Of a DNA stretch of 64,000 nt, positions 46,669-55,013 are shown piece by piece. The position numbers and the translations under genes are program-made. Below the pieces are notes generated by a model. The model was not told where the DNA came from. It saw only the letters and a program-made list of their open reading frames with translations, and ran no database searches. Source of the stretch: Sulfitobacter sp. F26204 (lineage in GTDB: Bacteria; Pseudomonadota; Alphaproteobacteria; Rhodobacterales; Rhodobacteraceae); NCBI RefSeq assembly GCF_026410305.1, contig NZ_JAPMLQ010000001.1, positions 248,001 to 312,000 on the forward strand, written 5' to 3'. Positions within the stretch are counted from its first letter, which is position 1. Every line of letters begins with the position of its first letter.

Positions 46669-47478
46669 GTGCGCACACCCCCCGATCTTCCTATTCATCT
46701 TCGGCCTCAGGCCGAAATTTCGACAACCCCGCGGGCGATTGGCGCTCTCGTCCTTCGCGAAATCGCAACAACCTACGGTCGTTCGCCGGGTGGTTATCTC
46801 TGGGCGGTTCTTGAACCTGCTGCAGGCATAACGCTTCTGACTCTTGTCTTTTCAATCGGTTTCCGCACACCACCTCTCGGAACTAGTTTTGCGTTGTTCT
46901 ATGCTGCGGGGATCCTTCCGCTGATGATGTACACCGATGTATCGACTAAACTGGCGCAAACGATCCAATTCAGTCGTGCCTTGCTCACCTATCCCAGAAT
47001 CACGTTTCTGGATGCCTTGATTGCCCGGTTCATCCTGAGTTTTCTAACCCAGATGATGGTGCATATCATCGTGTTGGGGTTTATCCTGATCGTTCTCAAA
47101 CCCAAAACAACACTGGATTTTTCAAAGATTGGGCAGGCCTATTTATTGACGCTTGCCCTGGCGGTCGGCATTGGCACACTCAACAGTTTTCTGACCCTCG
47201 CCTATCCGATCTGGCACACTGCCTGGTCAATTCTGAACCGGCCATTGTTTCTGGTTTCCTGTGTGTTCTTTATCTTTGAAAGTGTTCCACAGCCCTATTC
47301 GGACTACCTTTGGTTAAATCCGATCGTACATATCGCGGGCCTCATGCGCGACGGGTTCTATCCGTTCTATCAACCTTCCTATGTCTCTATCGTTTATCCT
47401 TTGGCCATTGCCGCCCTCACCACAATGTTAGGGCTATTCCTATTGAACCGCTTTCATCGGGACATTTTGGACAAGTAA
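46669..47478 (+). CDS. kpsM: Capsule polysaccharide export permease KpsM
   Basis: KpsM is the ABC-2 permease of group-2 capsule export. The 269-residue protein begins at GTG with GAGG 7 bases upstream. It has the family N-terminus (IGALVLREIATTYGRSPGGYLWAVLEPAAG) and about six helices. It pairs with KpsT and KpsE, but lies on the opposite strand, whereas kpsM and kpsT are usually adjacent and co-directional. Confidence 0.93.
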   Translation: MRTPPDLPIHLRPQAEISTTPRAIGALVLREIATTYGRSPGGYLWAVLEPAAGITLLTLVFSIGFRTPPLGTSFALFYAAGILPLMMYTDVSTKLAQTIQFSRALLTYPRITFLDALIARFILSFLTQMMVHIIVLGFILIVLKPKTTLDFSKIGQAYLLTLALAVGIGTLNSFLTLAYPIWHTAWSILNRPLFLVSCVFFIFESVPQPYSDYLWLNPIVHIAGLMRDGFYPFYQPSYVSIVYPLAIAALTTMLGLFLLNRFHRDILDK

Positions 47479-47495
47479 GATTCGCTTAATCTGAG

Positions 47496-47510
47496 TTAAC
47501 GCAAATTTAA
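47496..47510. promoter_or_regulatory. Possible CtrA box upstream of the large glycosyltransferase gene
   Basis: TTAA-N7-TTAA, the alphaproteobacterial CtrA consensus, is present in the 101-base gap ahead of the gene at 47580. CtrA controls cell-cycle, motility and surface traits in this class. The motif is short and the gap is A/T-rich, so a chance match is possible. Confidence 0.3.
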
Positions 47511-47579
47511 GATAAACTGTGCGGTAGTGGCTCTTGCTAACGATGCGCGCTCTGCGCAAGAACAAGAGGTGCTCTGCTT

Positions 47580-50500
47580 ATGTCCTTGGATTTTATGTCT
47601 GAACTGCGCTGTCTGGTGATGCTGGACGGCAAGGTTTTTGGAAATGTTGAAAAGGATGCAGGCAATACTCCGATGGAAATAAGATTGGGTGATGCGCTTG
47701 CTCCTTTTGAAGTGTGCAATCCAGACCCTGAATCCATTCTGAAACAGGCAAAGACCTATCGGTTACCTACAGAAAATTTTGCTCAAGACTCTCATTCACT
47801 GCCCGCTGAGGACGTCCCCGGCGAAGTCTATGCCTGTTGGGTGAACCATCTGAGCGATTGGGTGCTAAATGGTAGCCAAACCATTCAGGTCATGATCAAC
47901 CGATTCTCAGCGCCGTGCCAGATCTTTTTTGACAAAAAGATCCACGTTCCTACAGTCGAAGCCGGCATGATGTTTCAAGCGCAATTGGCTGCCCACCGTG
48001 CTGCCGCCAGTCTGTGCCTGATCTTTCAGGATCCGGTTTCATTACAGGAAGAACGGCACTTTCTGCCGTTCGACACAGCTTATACCGGGGGCACCCACAC
48101 CAGCGGATATGCAAAAGTCAGTTGCCCGATCCCCGATCATTTCCAAAGCTGCGATGTTTCCATTGAAATCGAGTATCGCAAACACCTGCCTGATACCAAA
48201 GGTACCGAGCCGTTCCTGTTTCTGGCTGATGTCCATGTCGCCAAAACAACTGCCACACAGACTGATACGCTGATGCTTGAGCCTGAATGGATCTATGGCA
48301 GAACCGAAATATCTGATGGTCAGTGGATCAGCGCCCCACTGCCCAATATGCTTGCCCCCGGACAGGGGCTTTCCTTGCAAATGGGGAATGAGGTCTTTCC
48401 CATTACACCCATGCCCAAACCCGATTTTACCGTCCGGGACAATTATGGCCACACATTGGTTTGCGACTCCGCTCAGGCGATGGAATTGGTGTTGAGCATC
48501 GATGGGGAATACGTGCGCAATTTCAGCATCACGCAGGGCGAAAATGTCCTGCGCCTGCCTTCTCGATATATGAACGGTCATGTGCGGCACGTCATGCTCA
48601 AGGATAAATCAGGTTCGGTCGTGGTCTATGAAGATCATCAATTGATGCCCTATATCTTGACGCCTGTAGATGTGATGCGGCGTGAATCTGTAGCACCCTT
48701 TCCCAGTATTCTGACGCCTCAAACTTCTTACCGTTTTGCCGGACTGAAGGCGGTGATGGCGGCGGCTCACCCCGAAACCGACTTGCACCAGTTGGCCCAT
48801 GCACTGCAAACCCTCGAAGGCGGTCCGGAAAATGTCGTGCCCGAACCCCTGCATTTCACAGAAGTAGAACATCCAGAAGTTTCGATCATAATCCCTGCTC
48901 ACAACAATTTTGAATTCACCTATCTGACGCTTTGTTCATTGTTGATCGGCCACAATAATACGTCTTTCGAAATCATTGTTGTCGACGATGCTTCTACCGA
49001 CGAAACCAAGAGAATTGAAGAAATCGTCACCGGCATTACCGTCGTGCGTCTTCCGGTTGCCCAGCGTTTCATACGTGCCTGCAATGCCGGGGCAGAAAGG
49101 GCCAGAGGTAATTTTATCGCATTGCTGAACAATGATGTTGAAGTGACCACCGGTTGGTTGGACGAATTGCTTTGTGCATTTGACCGTTTTGACAACGTAG
49201 GCCTCGTAGGTTCAAAGCTGCTTTATCCCAACGGAGATCTGCAAGAAGCGGGCGGTATCATTTGGGGTTCCGGCAATCCATGGAACTATGGAAATAGGCA
49301 AAATGCCAATGATCCCCGATTCAGCTATGCGCGACAGGTCGATTATCTGTCCGGTGCCGCCATGCTTGCCCCGGCCCATGTCTGGCGTGAAATCAGCGGC
49401 CTCTCTGCATATCTTGAACCGATGTATTTTGAAGATACTGACTTTGCTTTCAAGGTTCGTGAAGCCGGGTATACCACGTGGTTCATCCCCTCATCTGTCG
49501 TCTATCATTTTGAGGGGATAACCTCGGGTACAGACGTTTCGACCGGGTACAAAAAATTTCAGGAAATCAACCGTCCCAAATTCAAACGCCGTTGGGCAGG
49601 CACATTCTCCGCCTACGGCGCTGAAGGCCAACAACCCGACCTCGAAAAGGATCGCGGTATTGTCGGGCGTGTTCTTTTTATTGATTATGCGCCTCCCCGT
49701 GCGGACAAGGATGCGGGATCATATGCCGCGTTGCAGGAAATGCATCTTGTTCAGTCTCTTGGGTACAAGGTCACCTTTATCTCGACCAATATGGCGCACC
49801 TTGGAAAATATACTGAAGACCTACAAAAATCGGGAATCGAAGTTATTTACGCCCCATTCTATATGAACGCGGGCGAATACCTTGATCAACATGCCTCTGA
49901 TTTCGACGCTTTCTATATCACCCGTTATTATGTCGCACAGACTGTGCTGGAACATATTCGCCGACTGGCCCCGAAGGCCCGCATTCTATTCAATAACGCT
50001 GATTTGCATTTCCTACGCGAGCTGCGTACCGCACAAAGTGAAGGCGATAAACAAAAGCTGGAACGGGCCCGTCAGACACGAACAGACGAGATCGAGGTAA
50101 TCCGAAATGTAGATGTTGTCCTGTCTTACAATGAAGTCGAACATTCAGTCATACAGGCCTATACCGATGGCAGTTCTACTGTTGTAAGATGCCCTTGGGT
50201 TGTTTCCGTGCCCAGCGCCATTCCCTGTGCCCGCTCCCGAACGGGGCTGTCATTTCTAGGCAGTTTTCGCCACCATCCCAATTCAGAGGGGATTAGCTGG
50301 TTTGCACGAGAGATCATGCCAGTTTTGACGGCGCAAAACCCCAATGCGCATTTGACGATTTATGGCTCTGGCATGGGTGACAATATTCGCGCCCTCAAGA
50401 CCGAAAATATTCTCCCTCATGGTTTTGTTAAGGACGCGGCCGAAGCGTTTCACTCACACCGCGTTTTTGTTGCACCGCTACTGTCTGGCGCTGGCATCAA

Positions 50501-50780
50501 AGGTAAAGTGCTCAGCGCGCTTGCGCACGGTATTCCAAGTGTGATCAGTCCGATCGCCGCCGAAGGCATCGGCCTGCGATCCGGCCATGATTGCATTATC
50601 GCAGAACGAACCGAAGATTGGGTAGATGCGATCCAACTATTAACAACCGATGATGTTTTATGGGAAACCCTTTCACAAAACGCGCGTGGTTATATGTATA
50701 GCTGTTTTTCCTTCGAAAGGGGCCGCGAATTAATGCGTGAAGCTTTTGAAGCGGCAGAATTGTACGGGTCACGGAAATAG
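47580..50780 (+). CDS. Large bifunctional-type glycosyltransferase (unknown N-terminus, GT2, GT4)
   Basis: The 1066-residue protein has three parts. Residues 1-430 are unrecognised and look like beta-sandwich repeats. Residues about 434-690 are a GT2 domain (VSIIIPAHNNFEF, VVDDASTDETK, LNNDVEVTTGW, YFEDTDFAFKVREAGY). Residues about 694-1060 are a GT-B domain (LFIDYAPPRADKDAGSYA, LSFLGSFRHHPNSEG, GSGMGD, PLLSGAGIKGKVLSAL). Such proteins can add two different sugars. AGAGG lies about 10 bases upstream of the ATG. The next gene starts 6 bases after its stop. Confidence 0.88.
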   Translation: MSLDFMSELRCLVMLDGKVFGNVEKDAGNTPMEIRLGDALAPFEVCNPDPESILKQAKTYRLPTENFAQDSHSLPAEDVPGEVYACWVNHLSDWVLNGSQTIQVMINRFSAPCQIFFDKKIHVPTVEAGMMFQAQLAAHRAAASLCLIFQDPVSLQEERHFLPFDTAYTGGTHTSGYAKVSCPIPDHFQSCDVSIEIEYRKHLPDTKGTEPFLFLADVHVAKTTATQTDTLMLEPEWIYGRTEISDGQWISAPLPNMLAPGQGLSLQMGNEVFPITPMPKPDFTVRDNYGHTLVCDSAQAMELVLSIDGEYVRNFSITQGENVLRLPSRYMNGHVRHVMLKDKSGSVVVYEDHQLMPYILTPVDVMRRESVAPFPSILTPQTSYRFAGLKAVMAAAHPETDLHQLAHALQTLEGGPENVVPEPLHFTEVEHPEVSIIIPAHNNFEFTYLTLCSLLIGHNNTSFEIIVVDDASTDETKRIEEIVTGITVVRLPVAQRFIRACNAGAERARGNFIALLNNDVEVTTGWLDELLCAFDRFDNVGLVGSKLLYPNGDLQEAGGIIWGSGNPWNYGNRQNANDPRFSYARQVDYLSGAAMLAPAHVWREISGLSAYLEPMYFEDTDFAFKVREAGYTTWFIPSSVVYHFEGITSGTDVSTGYKKFQEINRPKFKRRWAGTFSAYGAEGQQPDLEKDRGIVGRVLFIDYAPPRADKDAGSYAALQEMHLVQSLGYKVTFISTNMAHLGKYTEDLQKSGIEVIYAPFYMNAGEYLDQHASDFDAFYITRYYVAQTVLEHIRRLAPKARILFNNADLHFLRELRTAQSEGDKQKLERARQTRTDEIEVIRNVDVVLSYNEVEHSVIQAYTDGSSTVVRCPWVVSVPSAIPCARSRTGLSFLGSFRHHPNSEGISWFAREIMPVLTAQNPNAHLTIYGSGMGDNIRALKTENILPHGFVKDAAEAFHSHRVFVAPLLSGAGIKGKVLSALAHGIPSVISPIAAEGIGLRSGHDCIIAERTEDWVDAIQLLTTDDVLWETLSQNARGYMYSCFSFERGRELMREAFEAAELYGSRK

Positions 50781-50786
50781 ATCGAG

Positions 50787-51554
50787 ATGCGCCACATTAT
50801 TCTTCACATTCATCTGTTCAAGAATGCCGGTACTTCTGTCGACTACATTTTGCGCCAGAATTTTCCGGGTCGTTGGGTCACGCGCGAATTCCCCGATCCG
50901 CACCCGGATCACACGCCAGACGTCGCCGGCTGGATCCGCAATAACCCTGAAGCGGTGGCCTTTTCCTCGCACACCATCCAAGCTCCGCTGCCTCAGATTG
51001 AGGGCGTGCACATAGTTCCAATTATCATGCTACGTGATCCGATTGATCGTATTGCCTCCGCTTATCGCTTCGAACGTATACAACATGCCGAAACCCGGGG
51101 CACGCTACTGGCCCGTCAGAACGGATTTGCAGGATATGTTCATGCGCGGTTGAACACCGCCGGTGATCGGCAATGTCGCAACTTTCAAACCAGCCGGTTG
51201 TCTGCTTTGATACACTTGGCAGCCCAGGATGAACTGACACGTGCCAAATCTGTTGTAACCACATTGTCAGAAACGGGAATTCTGGGACTTGTCGTAAACT
51301 TTGATACCGCAATGGATCGCTTGGCTGCTCTGATCAAACCCCATTATCCGTCATTTGTATGGCACCCGGTGACCGCCAATGCCTCAAACCAACGCATGGC
51401 GACAACAGTATCCCCGGAAATGCGCCGCATCCTTGAAGAGACCAACCGTGACGATTTCGAACTTCTACGGTTTGCGCAGAAAACGGTTGCTCAGGCTTGC
51501 GCCGGTGACTGCGCTTCAACCCCTAAATTGGCTATCCAGCAATCCGGGATCTGA
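50787..51554 (+). CDS. Sulfotransferase-family protein
   Basis: The 255-residue protein resembles Golgi-type carbohydrate sulfotransferases. The 5'-phosphosulfate loop is HLFKNAGTSVD (residues 9-19), and the 3'-phosphate motif is LRDPIDRIASAYRFER (about 81). It should transfer sulfate from PAPS to a sugar hydroxyl, probably the island polysaccharide. It follows the large glycosyltransferase by 6 bases. Its last 64 bases overlap the 3' end of the convergent sulfotransferase. Confidence 0.82.
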   Translation: MRHIILHIHLFKNAGTSVDYILRQNFPGRWVTREFPDPHPDHTPDVAGWIRNNPEAVAFSSHTIQAPLPQIEGVHIVPIIMLRDPIDRIASAYRFERIQHAETRGTLLARQNGFAGYVHARLNTAGDRQCRNFQTSRLSALIHLAAQDELTRAKSVVTTLSETGILGLVVNFDTAMDRLAALIKPHYPSFVWHPVTANASNQRMATTVSPEMRRILEETNRDDFELLRFAQKTVAQACAGDCASTPKLAIQQSGI

Positions 51555-52390
51555 AATCCTTCGGCAGACACTTCGTCGCACACCCTCATGACATCGTCAC
51601 GCACCAGATCGGGGAAAAAATCCGGCATCTTGTGTTTCACGCTTTCGGTAAACCGTTGCTCCAACAAAGCCTGAGGATAATCGCAAGCTGGCAGGTCCAG
51701 GAATTTCTCTATCTCACGCAATGTTCCTCGTTGGTCCTGATGTAGGGTCTCGTAAAACATGACCTTGTACATTTCCGGTGACAGCCCTCCCTTGAGATTG
51801 CGCAAGACTTGTCCGTATTCCGCGTTCACCCAGATGTGGCGACGTCTGACAAATTCACCGAATTCTGCCGGACCCCATGTCTCCAATCTGTCTAACTGAC
51901 ACGTGAGTTGCAGATGGAATTTGGTATGGCTCCACAATCGTTGAACTGGATCACGCATGGTATACAGCACGCGCAGACGGTTGCATTTTTTAGAAATTTG
52001 GGGCCAAGCGGCCATCGGCAGTTGCGCATGCAAATTCGAAAAATCGCATGCATAGCTTTGATGATCGCGCATGTGAAACAGATTGCGATACCAATAATCA
52101 TCAACCGGACGGCTAAGATAGGCGGCAACCCAATGCAGGTTTCCGCGTATCGCGTCTATATTCGCTTTTTCAGGATCAAACCGGAACAAATACCTGTTTT
52201 TCGCTTCCTTGAGCCGGTATTTCTCGCTCAACTGATTGGGGTTCACATAGCGGTGGTAAAAATAGTGGATTTCCTTTTCCATCGCAAAATGCAGCGCCGG
52301 ATGCTGCGCCAGAACAGCGTAAAGCCAAGTTGTCCCCGCTTTCATCGCACCTACACTCAGGAACAGGTTGGAAAACAGTCGGTCAGACAT
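51491..52390 (-). CDS. Sulfotransferase
   Basis: The 299-residue protein has a 5'-phosphosulfate loop GAMKAGTTWLYAVLAQHP (about residues 13-30) and the 3'-phosphate motif TMRDPVQRLWSHTKF (about 140). KEIHYFYHRY matches the substrate segment of heparan-type enzymes. It is distinct in sequence from its convergent neighbour, so two sites may be sulfated. GGAG lies 6 bases before ATG 52390. The start overlaps the upstream FkbH-like gene by 8 bases, which couples the two. Confidence 0.88.
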   Translation of the reverse strand: MSDRLFSNLFLSVGAMKAGTTWLYAVLAQHPALHFAMEKEIHYFYHRYVNPNQLSEKYRLKEAKNRYLFRFDPEKANIDAIRGNLHWVAAYLSRPVDDYWYRNLFHMRDHQSYACDFSNLHAQLPMAAWPQISKKCNRLRVLYTMRDPVQRLWSHTKFHLQLTCQLDRLETWGPAEFGEFVRRRHIWVNAEYGQVLRNLKGGLSPEMYKVMFYETLHQDQRGTLREIEKFLDLPACDYPQALLEQRFTESVKHKMPDFFPDLVRDDVMRVCDEVSAEGFQIPDCWIANLGVEAQSPAQA

Positions 52391-54185
52391 ATGCCGCTCC
52401 TTTGTCTGTTCTGGACAGGCGCTCAATCACTTCCACATACATCCGGTGATAAACGGGGCGCGTAAAATGATTGAGATCAATCATATCTTCTGATCTCTCG
52501 ATAAAGTCTGCAGGATCCAGCAGCATCACGTTGTCACGTCCCTGCACCGCCCTGCTCACCGCCTCGTTCAAACGCTGGTGATGCGGGTGCGGGGGCTTGT
52601 CAGGATTTTCAAAATGCAGCGGTCCGCGTATTGGTGCCAGAACAACAATCACCACTACAGATGTCGGGATATGGTCGAGGATCTGCCTGTATCGCTGTGC
52701 CATCCGCTCACTACTCAACAGTCCAATGTGGTCAAAGTCGCGCACAAGTGTCGCAAGCCTTTGTCTCTGCACATCGTTTTGTGTGACAGTTTCACGCAAT
52801 TCCTCTTGTGCTATCAAATCATGATTTTGAGCACCGATGAGCCAATAGGGAACGGTTAGCCCGGTTCGTTTGTGGCGGTATTCGGGAATATCCGCATCTG
52901 CCCAGAAACTGAGGAAACACAAACTGCGCCCTTTGGGAAAGGTGCCAAGTTGTGAATGAAAATCTTCCGGGACATATCCAAGCGTTGCAGCCGCATCGCA
53001 TTGCTCCCCACACAGACCTGCACCCAACGCCGGCATCAAAAACGACGTATGATCCTGTCGCAACATTTGACCATTCTTTGGCTGATTGAATTCCTCGACC
53101 AAATTATTTGTATGCAACACGAAATAGTGCATCAAACTGGCCAAATCGCAGCCGCCGCGCGCAATAATATTGTCATAGCGTACAGTGGTTGTTGGGCTGG
53201 TATCCTCCAGTTCTGTCAGCGCTACTACCGGCGTAACCCAATCAACCCTGGTCGTCTCGTTCTGTATATCCGACAGAACGTCACCCACAACCTCCAGTGG
53301 CGGACGTCCAAGATGGGCATAGGTCCAATGTTCAATATACATGTTCAGCGTGCGACAGGAAAAACAGAAGTGCCTTAACCGGCGCACATTATGCAGACGT
53401 TCAGTCAGGTAGAACCCGACAAAACCATAATCACCAAAATTGTCACACACACGGATCAATGCGGCATCCGTCGTGTTTTGTGCCAACAACGCGGTCAGTT
53501 CCTTGCGTGCGGCGACTTGATCTTCGGGCAAACGCTTCTTTGTGAAATTGAGTTGGTTGGTCCGGTTTATCAGCTCTATTGCACGATCCAGATGCGCTTC
53601 GACGTTGTATTCCACAAAAACGCGAACGTTTGATGTTCGCAAAAATGCAATCGTATCTCCACAAGCCACTTCAGCGGCTTTGGCCTTGCGCTCCTTGACC
53701 TTGTACTGTGCCAGGCGTGTAAGATGAACATCGGGTTTTCCGCGCAATTGAGGGGCGTTCACAAGCTTCGGGATCAAAGACGGCAAACCTACATTCAGCC
53801 CCGGATTGTGATGAGACGCCTGGGCAAGGTTCATCGGATTGTCATCCAGGAACAGGACCGACGATGCACGCAATCCGATCTGTGCCAGCATCGCAGCGAT
53901 CCGCGGTCCTTTGGGGGTCCAGTCAATACTGGGAAAGATGAAGTAATCCCACAATTCCCGCTCTTTCAGAACCGCTTCTATCTCATTGGCGTTATTTTTT
54001 GAGCAGATTGTCGACATGATCCCGCGTTTTGCCAGTTCGATGACAAACGCGTGATGATCTTCTCGATACCGGATACCGCCCTCTGTGAGCGTGCCATCCC
54101 AGAACGTTTCATCCAAATCCCAAATGATCAGCCGTGTATTTTCAACAAGCTGAATCTGATCGAATTTTGTTCGTGTCATGCCCAT
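52383..54185 (-). CDS. FkbH-like HAD-IIIC enzyme with GNAT and C-terminal SGNH-like domain
   Basis: The 600-residue protein has a HAD-IIIC domain at its N-terminus (IIWDLDETFWDGTLTEGG, Asp23 and Asp25). A GNAT-type domain follows at about 165-320 with the FkbH hallmarks ELINRTNQLNFTKKR, DNFGDYGFVGFY and FSCRTLN. The C-terminal 260 residues look SGNH-like: an IARGGCDLASL block and a DLNHF Asp-His pair near residue 570. FkbH proteins load glyceryl groups on carriers; in glycan loci they may attach small acyl or phosphoglyceryl groups. ATG 54185 lies just after the upstream stop. Confidence 0.85.
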   Translation of the reverse strand: MGMTRTKFDQIQLVENTRLIIWDLDETFWDGTLTEGGIRYREDHHAFVIELAKRGIMSTICSKNNANEIEAVLKERELWDYFIFPSIDWTPKGPRIAAMLAQIGLRASSVLFLDDNPMNLAQASHHNPGLNVGLPSLIPKLVNAPQLRGKPDVHLTRLAQYKVKERKAKAAEVACGDTIAFLRTSNVRVFVEYNVEAHLDRAIELINRTNQLNFTKKRLPEDQVAARKELTALLAQNTTDAALIRVCDNFGDYGFVGFYLTERLHNVRRLRHFCFSCRTLNMYIEHWTYAHLGRPPLEVVGDVLSDIQNETTRVDWVTPVVALTELEDTSPTTTVRYDNIIARGGCDLASLMHYFVLHTNNLVEEFNQPKNGQMLRQDHTSFLMPALGAGLCGEQCDAAATLGYVPEDFHSQLGTFPKGRSLCFLSFWADADIPEYRHKRTGLTVPYWLIGAQNHDLIAQEELRETVTQNDVQRQRLATLVRDFDHIGLLSSERMAQRYRQILDHIPTSVVVIVVLAPIRGPLHFENPDKPPHPHHQRLNEAVSRAVQGRDNVMLLDPADFIERSEDMIDLNHFTRPVYHRMYVEVIERLSRTDKGAAYV

Positions 54186-54186
54186 A

Positions 54187-54828
54187 TCAAACTTTCCGTA
54201 GATAGCCGTTTGGGTTGGTGGTGGCGTTAACTCCGAACATGTCACAATAGGTTTTGTCGATTTCATAGATCCCTGGATTATCACCGAAGTAGGTTTCGAT
54301 CGCCCGGCTTGGCCCACCATCATATCGATCTGCAAGATCAAGCTCTGCCAGAACGCTGTCCTCAACAACAAGGTATTCACCGGCGCGCAAATATGCTGCG
54401 CCAAAACCAAGGACTGCCATACACGCAGCAAAAGTATGTGCGCTGTCCTCGGACAAGATCCAGGGGCGCGGCAGATCAAACAGGTCGTTGTCGGAAAACG
54501 TCTGCCTTAGTGTCATGACGTCCCCCTGCACAAAGAGGATTCCACAAAACCTGTCGTCAGAATCAGGCGGAGCACGGTCAATCGAAACGATTTGCGTATC
54601 CAGTCCGCACATCCGGGCCATGTCGCGAAACAACATCGCTGAACCGCCAAATTTCGTACCGATTTCAATAAATGTGCCCGGCTTCACTGCGTTGATCAGA
54701 TGCAGATAAAGCGCAATATCGATCGGCGATTTGTTACACATCACGTCACGGTAATGATACCCCATGACCCCCTGATGATATGCACCGAGCTGCGGGCGGG
54801 TGAAGGGCGTTTTAAACGAACGGATCAT
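54187..54828 (-). CDS. CmcI/rhamnosyl-O-methyltransferase-like SAM enzyme
   Basis: The protein matches the CmcI family: GVMGYHYRDVMCNKSPIDIALYLHL, then the SAM loop FIEIGTKFGGSAMLFRDM, and VVEDSVLAE. Several relatives O-methylate rhamnose, which would fit the rhamnose pathway here. I use ATG 54828 (213 residues), preceded by AAGG. The frame runs up to ATG 54945, but that extension has A/T-rich codons and no ribosome site. It is the first gene of a minus-strand unit with the FkbH-like and sulfotransferase genes. Confidence 0.8.
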   Translation of the reverse strand: MIRSFKTPFTRPQLGAYHQGVMGYHYRDVMCNKSPIDIALYLHLINAVKPGTFIEIGTKFGGSAMLFRDMARMCGLDTQIVSIDRAPPDSDDRFCGILFVQGDVMTLRQTFSDNDLFDLPRPWILSEDSAHTFAACMAVLGFGAAYLRAGEYLVVEDSVLAELDLADRYDGGPSRAIETYFGDNPGIYEIDKTYCDMFGVNATTNPNGYLRKV

Positions 54829-55013
54829 GTTCAGCCTTTTGTTTATGCCCAAGCCGACAAGCATGCCGGTTGCAGTGAAATTCTTTATTTGTTTTGCCCA
54901 GAAAGCAGTAAACAGAAGATTAACTTTTGACCGACCCTGTCGCATTTAGCGGATAGATTTCCGTGCTGATCTGCCTAAGGTCATTGAAACAGCCCCATAA
55001 AGGACAGCTCGCA

